From contig JBOZIK010000001.1 in NCBI GenBank assembly GCA_051453625.1, forward strand, positions 232,853,978 to 232,917,977: a stretch of 64,000 nt of DNA, read 5' to 3'. How positions within the stretch are numbered: position 1 is the first letter of the stretch; every line of letters starts with the position of its first letter. Source of the DNA: Welwitschia mirabilis (lineage: Eukaryota; Gnetophyta; Gnetopsida; Welwitschiales). The notes under the pieces were generated by a model. It saw only the letters and a list, made by a program, of their open reading frames with translations, was not told the origin of the DNA and ran no database searches. Of the stretch, positions 58,701-64,000 are shown piece by piece. The translations under genes and the position numbers were made by a program.

Positions 58701-59739
58701 GTAGATCATGGAGAACTACTCTACCCTAGTAGCTTTATAGACGATTCATAGTTCTTTTTACATCATCATGTATGATCCACTTGCTAATGTGATAATGTTA
58801 ACTCATTTTGATGCTAGACACATGAAATTGGATGACATTAGAGACTTTCATGATATTATCACCTTTTCCTAAAGCTACAATTTATACATTACTAGTTATT
58901 TTTTAGTTAAATTTGATGTTTTCATATCTTGTAAGCTATAAGAGATAAAATTAGATTAAATTAAATTTTGCAAGTTTAGGAAGTTATTGATCAAGCTACT
59001 TGTGATATTACGACATCACTTCCATGAGTAAAATGGCACTGTAGGACCACATGATAGTTTCAAAAATATGATATAAATCACATGTCAAAATGTGATAGTT
59101 TCGATAACTCTTAAGCCTGAAACTAATTCAATTGCACCTATAAAGATTCCCATTAATGGCCAAGCCATTCTGAAGCATTGGAAGGAGATTTTCTACTTCT
59201 TTTTTCTCATATTTCTTTACTTCCAAGTTGATCTTTTTTCTATACTAGTTTGGAAGCCTTTTACATTCTACATTCTCATCTTTGTCTATCATAAACATCA
59301 ACTTTTAGCCTTTTACATCTTTGAACATTCTATTTTCTATCACCTTTTTTATCATTTTCATCCACCTATATAACATTGTAGGGTTAATGAAGTGAACTTA
59401 AATAGGTGATGTAGGAGGAGGAGAAAGCATCAAATCTTATAAGCAATTAGATTGAAAATAATTAAAATAACTATTATTTTATCTGGAAATAATAAGTATT
59501 CTTTTATTTATGTTTTTATGATTTTTATTACTTAATTTATGCATTTTTATCATGCTTTTTGTTTAATTTAGTTAGAATTCTTATAAAGTATTGTATAATT
59601 AGTGCTAGTTGGATTATTATACATTTAATATGTATCATAGCATAATGTAGTTTGCATGGGTAGTTGCTCTATATAAAAAAAAATCATGAGTATTACTCCT
59701 ATTCTTCCTTCTTTTCTCCATTCTTCTAATTTTTCTAAT
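55731..59739. other. Spacer, nothing recognised
   Basis: A+T-rich. A TATATAAATATG sequence near 56285 followed by a purine-rich tract (about 56325-56370) could be part of an unrecognised LTR. Frames at 57587-57838 and 59092-59373 (plus) and 58373-58170 (minus) are hydrophobic and without motif; I do not call them genes. Confidence 0.4.
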
Positions 59740-60210
59740 ACATTTTCCTTGCCACTATAGTGGACACAAAAAACCAATCCCCATCTCGATGGGTATCCCC
59801 AACCTGCCATCATAGTTGACCTCTCATACAAGGACTGCAATGACTCCTTTATGGTAGTCGACCCTCATGAGTAATATGTAGACTTATCATAAAAATCATA
59901 CCTTGTTACATCATTTCTTACATAATCCTACCATAAGGTATCTAGCTACCTCGCCACAAGGTATCCAGCTTGTTCATTGGCTACATTGGATAAAGCTGCT
60001 GGTTGCAGCACCAACACTGGTACATTAGTAATAGCATAATAGCAAAGGATGTTATGATTGATGTGGTAGTCATAGAGGCTTCTGACCTCATGCAACAGGA
60101 CCTAGGTGAAAGGGGTCCTAGCGCATTATCTAGGTATCTTGATCTACCTGGTGTTTGGGGTAGATGCTATGCTTTCAGTCTACTGCTAATAATTTCAACC
60201 TTCTTCTTAA
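59740..60210. other. G+C-richer island, possible low-copy fragment
   Basis: Visibly richer in G+C than the flanks. It contains AAGGTATCTAGCT and AAGGTATCCAGCT as a short direct repeat (about 59935-59970). On the plus strand one frame reads TQKTNPHLDGYPQPAIIVDL and YKDCNDSFMVVDPHE; another (60003-60218) reads DVMIDVVVIEASDLMQQDLG and ERGPSALSRYLDLPGVWGR. Frames on both strands are open for 70 codons or so. I recognise no domain. Confidence 0.4.
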
Positions 60211-60919
60211 GCAAATGATGATAAATTTCTATTTTATACTTTCTAGTTATAGTGAATTGTTTCAAAAATATGTTATTTACATTTTTATGCAATTAAAATT
60301 ATCTATTTTTTCATGAATTATTCTTTCTACTTTCTTCGCTTCTCAAAATTGAAGTAGACTAGTAAATTTCAATGCTTACTTTGATAGTAACTCTTTTTCT
60401 ATAGATTTAATGGTTTTAAAATTTTATCAATAGCTTCCTTTCATAATTTAGTATATTTCATTTTCAATAATTCAAAATTGACATTTGGGCTTTAAATTAA
60501 TTTTTCAGCCATTCACAGTGAATATTACAGATTCACTTAGAAAACTTTCTAAATTATGAAATATTACTTTTCTTATTTTTACATACTAATTTCTCTATCA
60601 TTATTGAGGTATTTTCAAAAATTCAATGTTTTATATTATAGTAGCATTTGTCTAATTTTTAAATATGTAATCTATTTTTTCTTAAGTTTTATAGTTTTTT
60701 TAATGTTCTTAGTTAAAGTAGCGTTGACTATAATTTTTGTAGTTTTTTCCAGATAAACTATTTCGATTGGTTTTAATCGATTCTACTTGATCTTACATAT
60801 TTAGTACTATAAACATTTTTAATAACATATTCTAAGTAGTTTAAAGGATCTAATAATTTTTAAGTTCATTCTTCTAAAATTTTCTCTCTTCCTCTTTTCT
60901 CTCTTCTTCATTTCATCTC
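60211..60919. other. Spacer or part of the element G LTR
   Basis: A+T-rich without coding signal. The LTR that should precede the element G primer site must cover part of 60500-61785, but its start cannot be set because the other LTR is outside the window. Confidence 0.35.
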
Positions 60920-60995
60920 TTGTTATTAGTTAAAATAGCTTGAAATTGACTAAGTATTTGTTATTAGTTAAAATAGCTTGAAATTGAATAAGTAT
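60920..60995. repeat. Tandem duplication, 38-bp unit, two copies
   Basis: Units at 60920-60957 and 60958-60995, starting TTGTTATTAGTTAAAATAGC, with one mismatch. Confidence 0.9.
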
Positions 60996-61787
60996 TACTT
61001 TGATTTAATAAATATTCATATCCTCATTTTATCAATTACCTATTTATTTAGATCCTAATTTAGATGTTTTAATGCTCTTATAATTCTTTTTATGATAAGT
61101 AAGGAGTTATCTTTTGAGTCAAATGTATCAAAATTTAGTGAAAATCTTCTTCAAGTTAAATGATTTACTATTTTGTTTTGAAAAATACAGCTTTTCACAT
61201 ATTCTAATTATAATTCTAAATTATTCTTTATTTTATATAAAATTAAATGTGATGTTTGAATTACTTAATTACATCCATGTTATATAGTTTCAAGTAATAA
61301 AACCTTTCAAGGAAAATTATCTTTATATGAAAATGACTTTGGTAGCTTTGCCTGTTTAAATTCTCTTACTTAGTTATCTAAGTTATAAATGATTTTTAAA
61401 ATTATAGCGAATGTTTATAAAAGGTTACTTTTTTTTTTAATTGTATGTTACTTTTTACATCTCATACAATTATACTTTCACACATGTAGTCCTTTCCCAT
61501 AATTATAAGTCATGTGTTGTAATTACTTGTTCGTTACATGAAATAAGTAGTTATTTTATTATGTAAAGTGATAGTTTTATAAGATAAAAATTCCTATTTT
61601 CATATAAATTTATGTTAGGTATTCCATTATTTTGATACTTATGTGTTTTTACTATATATGCAATTTGACCTAGGACTTTTCTCTATGCTTTAATTATTTA
61701 TACTTGATTTTGTTTCTCTGAGTTAAATTATTATATTATGTTTACATATTGTTTTTTTTCAAAAATTAATGTTTTCCTTTATTTAAA

Positions 61788-61805
61788 TTGTATTGTTGCC
61801 AGGGA
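61788..61805 (+). other. Primer binding site, tRNA-Asp type (element G)
   Basis: TTGTATTGTTGCCAGGGA compared with TGGCGCCGTTGCCGGGGA: 12 of 18 matches, five of the six differences being transitions. Confidence 0.65.
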
Positions 61806-62154
61806 ACACTTGTTATTTTTATGCGAAATATTATACTGTCTTTAAAAATTTACATACACTAATGAACATTGCTCATTTTTAGGTGCTTTTGGTATTGTAA
61901 TTACATTCATGAGCTCATAAACACTGCACTACTCTAATAAGCCTTCTAGGTTTACACATTCTAATTCTTATTATTTTTCCATGCATTTCTTTTTCTTTTA
62001 ATACTATGCATTCATGAGTAAAATTTGGAATTCTATTAGTAAATATTTAAATAGTTCTAAATCCTCTTTATCTTGTATTCCGCTTGTACCTTTGATATCA
62101 CCTCTACTTAATTTTAACATCCTTACTAAATCTTTAAATATTAGTTCTTCTTAA

Positions 62155-63600
62155 ATGTCCATTCAAGGTAGTAATTCTCATACTTATGATCCTTGACTTA
62201 CTCTTGGATGACGTTTTGAAGGTTGTCAAACTAATTCTCCTATTTCTTTTGCTAATGATTCTTCTATTAATATTAAAAACCTTAAGGATTTTCCTGCTTT
62301 TCATAGTTTAGATCATAAGGATACTTATGAGTTTCTTCAATAATTTGACTTATTTCACAAGATAACACATTAAAATTATTCTAATAAAGCCAAATTAGTA
62401 ATTCTTTGTTCTCTTAAAAGAGTGAGCTAGACATTAGATTAGGATTATTAATCATAATGAAGATCTTTCAAATCTTGGAAATTTTAAAGAATCTTTCACT
62501 AAGAAATTTCTCCCAACTACTTGCATTAATCAAATGAGAAAACTTTTTAGTAGTTTTAAGCAATCTTTTAATAAATCATTCCTTGAAACTTTTGAATACT
62601 TTAGATATCTTCTAATTAAAAATATCAATCATTATTTTGAAGTTTAGATATTAGTTCAACTTTATCAAAAGTTCTTAATAAATAAACTAGAAAGTTAATA
62701 GAAACTTTAACTACTAGACATTTATCAAATTTTATTCCTAAAAAAGTATGAAAAGAATTAGAAGAAATAGTTGAAGTTACTCAAAGATGAAAAAATATTG
62801 ATAATGAACATGTAAGAAGTAAGTTTAGCTTGAATGAAATTTTTCATAAGGATAAATCTAATAATGAATTATCTAAGAAAATGAAAGTTTTTTCTTCTCA
62901 AATAGAAAATCATTAATTAGAATAAGAAAATCTTAAGAAAATTCTAACTCAATCTTCTTCCAGTTCATCTTTTTATGAGTTATGTTAAGTAGAGAATCCT
63001 TCATTAAGTTTGGTGAAACTTTTAAGATAGCTCAAATTTCTTTTCATCATCATTAACATATTGCTAAAGGTCATGCCATTAACCAAAATTATCATGCTCC
63101 TATGCCATTAAATAAGTATCCAAAATATCATTTAAACAATTTCTATTATAACTTCTTTCATACTTATAATTATAATCAATTGTAACGAAAACCTAAGTCT
63201 TTACCTCTTCCTCTTCTAAAGATAATAAGTTAGAATAAATGATGAAGTTCTTAGTTAATCAAATGGATCAAATCCAACAAATTATTAATTTCATGTTTCA
63301 ATAACAAAGTAATAAGGAGATTCATCCTAATTTATCTTCTCAGTCTACTCTTAATTTAAAATCAAATAAGATGATGGAAGAATGCACTAATGCGAATGCT
63401 ATTATATTAAGAATGAAAAATTCATTTCTAAACCTAGTTCTAAATTTAAAAATGATGTAAATTTAGATAAAACAATTAAAAATGTTGAATCTTATTCTAC
63501 AAAAAATTTCAAAAGATAAAATTAAAGATTCTACTCCATTTCCTAGTCATCTTCAATCTAATAAAGGTTCTAATAACTATGATTATATTTATAATATTTT
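62155..63600 (+). pseudogene. gag remnant, element G
   Basis: Start at 62155 (MSIQGSNSHTYDP, then a stop). The capsid region reads LKDFPAFHSLDHKDTYEFLQ, then in another frame LGNFKESFTKKFLPTTCINQ and MRKLFSSFKQSFNKSFLETF, a typical retrotransposon gag pattern. Further on are Lys/Asn-rich and Ser-rich stretches with stops and frame changes. Confidence 0.75.
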
Positions 63601-63604
63601 TAAA

Positions 63605-64000
63605 GATGTTAACATTAATATTTCTCTTCTTTAGGCAATTAAAAAAATTCCTATATATGCCAAATTTCTTAAAGACTTATATACTTTTAAAAGAAAGATT
63701 CAATCTTCTAGAAAAACAATTCATCTTATTACATTTGCTACTTATGTTTTACAATTTAAAATCCCTATGAAATATAATGACCCTAGTTCCCTTACCATTT
63801 CTATTACTAATGGTAACCATGTTATTGACAAATCCTTATTATATTTAGGAGTTGGAGTTAACCTTGTACTATAGTCTATTTTATAAGCCTTAGGATTTAA
63901 TTATGTTGATCCTATTAATTTAATTCTTTTTATGGCTAATAGACCTTGGTTAAATTCTTAGGATCTTAAAAGATGTTTAATTCAAATTAATAAAATATTT
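63605..64000 (+). pseudogene. Protease remnant, element G (cut by window end)
   Basis: One frame with a few stops reads AIKKIPIYAKFLKDLYTFKR, then NDPSSLTISITNGNHVID and LLYLGVGVNLVL. This is the gag-protease junction and active-site region of Athila/Tat elements. The residue at the catalytic aspartate position is tyrosine (YLGVGVN), so the protease would be dead. The second protease half lies outside the window. The apparent frame 63579-63770 is a different frame and not real. Confidence 0.8.

Larger units (their letters stand above)
61788..64000 (+). mobile_element. Athila-like Ty3/gypsy element G, 5' part
   Basis: Plus-strand element entering from its primer site, with leader, gag and the start of protease; it leaves the window at 64000. 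It belongs to the same broad group as A and B (tRNA-Asp-type primer, same protease context) but the sequences are not close, and its leader lacks the palindromic modules. Its 5' LTR should end near 61785. Confidence 0.78.

Overview
This window looks like intergenic DNA from a large, very A+T-rich plant nuclear genome. I see no intact host gene, no rRNA or tRNA gene, and nothing bacterial. The plant assignment rests on three things: Athila-type and chromovirus-type Ty3/gypsy elements, a Ty1/copia element and a CACTA-like transposon with plant hallmarks; a decayed fragment of the plastid gene rpoC2 (19705-19935); and a fragment of a plant-type ABCB transporter (50748-51042). CpG is very rare, and most recognisable changes at conserved sites are G:C to A:T transitions, as expected of old, methylated repeats. 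Eight N-runs interrupt the window: 251-1010, 1784-1897, 5539-5638, 18155-18164, 23963-24953, 33148-33897, 45988-46087 and 46420-46519.

Layout. 1-17407 holds two minus-strand copies of one Athila-type family (A, 1-5538; B, 5639-17407) that appear to share a single LTR at 5639-6305. B has a 5' LTR (16141-17407), a tRNA-Asp-type primer site, gag, protease, RT, RNase H, integrase, a post-pol region and a polypurine tract. B sits in the gag of an older minus-strand gypsy element D (17413-17932). 17933-21802 is repeat debris with microsatellites, the rpoC2 fragment, an inverted repeat and a minisatellite. 21808-27466 is a plus-strand chromovirus-type element E with both LTRs and a TTAAT target duplication. 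29080-37246 is element C, plus strand, with Athila-type LTRs and primer site but no recognisable pol; it appears non-autonomous and carries an unrecognised reading frame. 37252-41231 is unassigned, with a 30-bp minisatellite and an LTR-like stretch.

41232-55725 is a minus-strand copia element H with two 192-bp LTRs and a perfect CATTT target duplication. It is split by about 9.5 kb of CACTA-like DNA (F, 44312-53851) that holds a large internal direct repeat, subterminal hairpins, the ABCB fragment and other coding-like remnants. 55731-61780 is mostly featureless apart from a G+C-richer island near 59740-60210. From 61788 to the window end a third Athila-like element, G, runs on the plus strand from primer site through gag into protease.

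Read as a unit, the window is a record of nested insertions: B into D, and F into H. The most unusual pattern is a nested palindromic module of about 40-45 bp. It occurs three times in the leader of A, B and C, about 80-120 bp apart, recurs in the C LTRs, and is not seen in the related element G.
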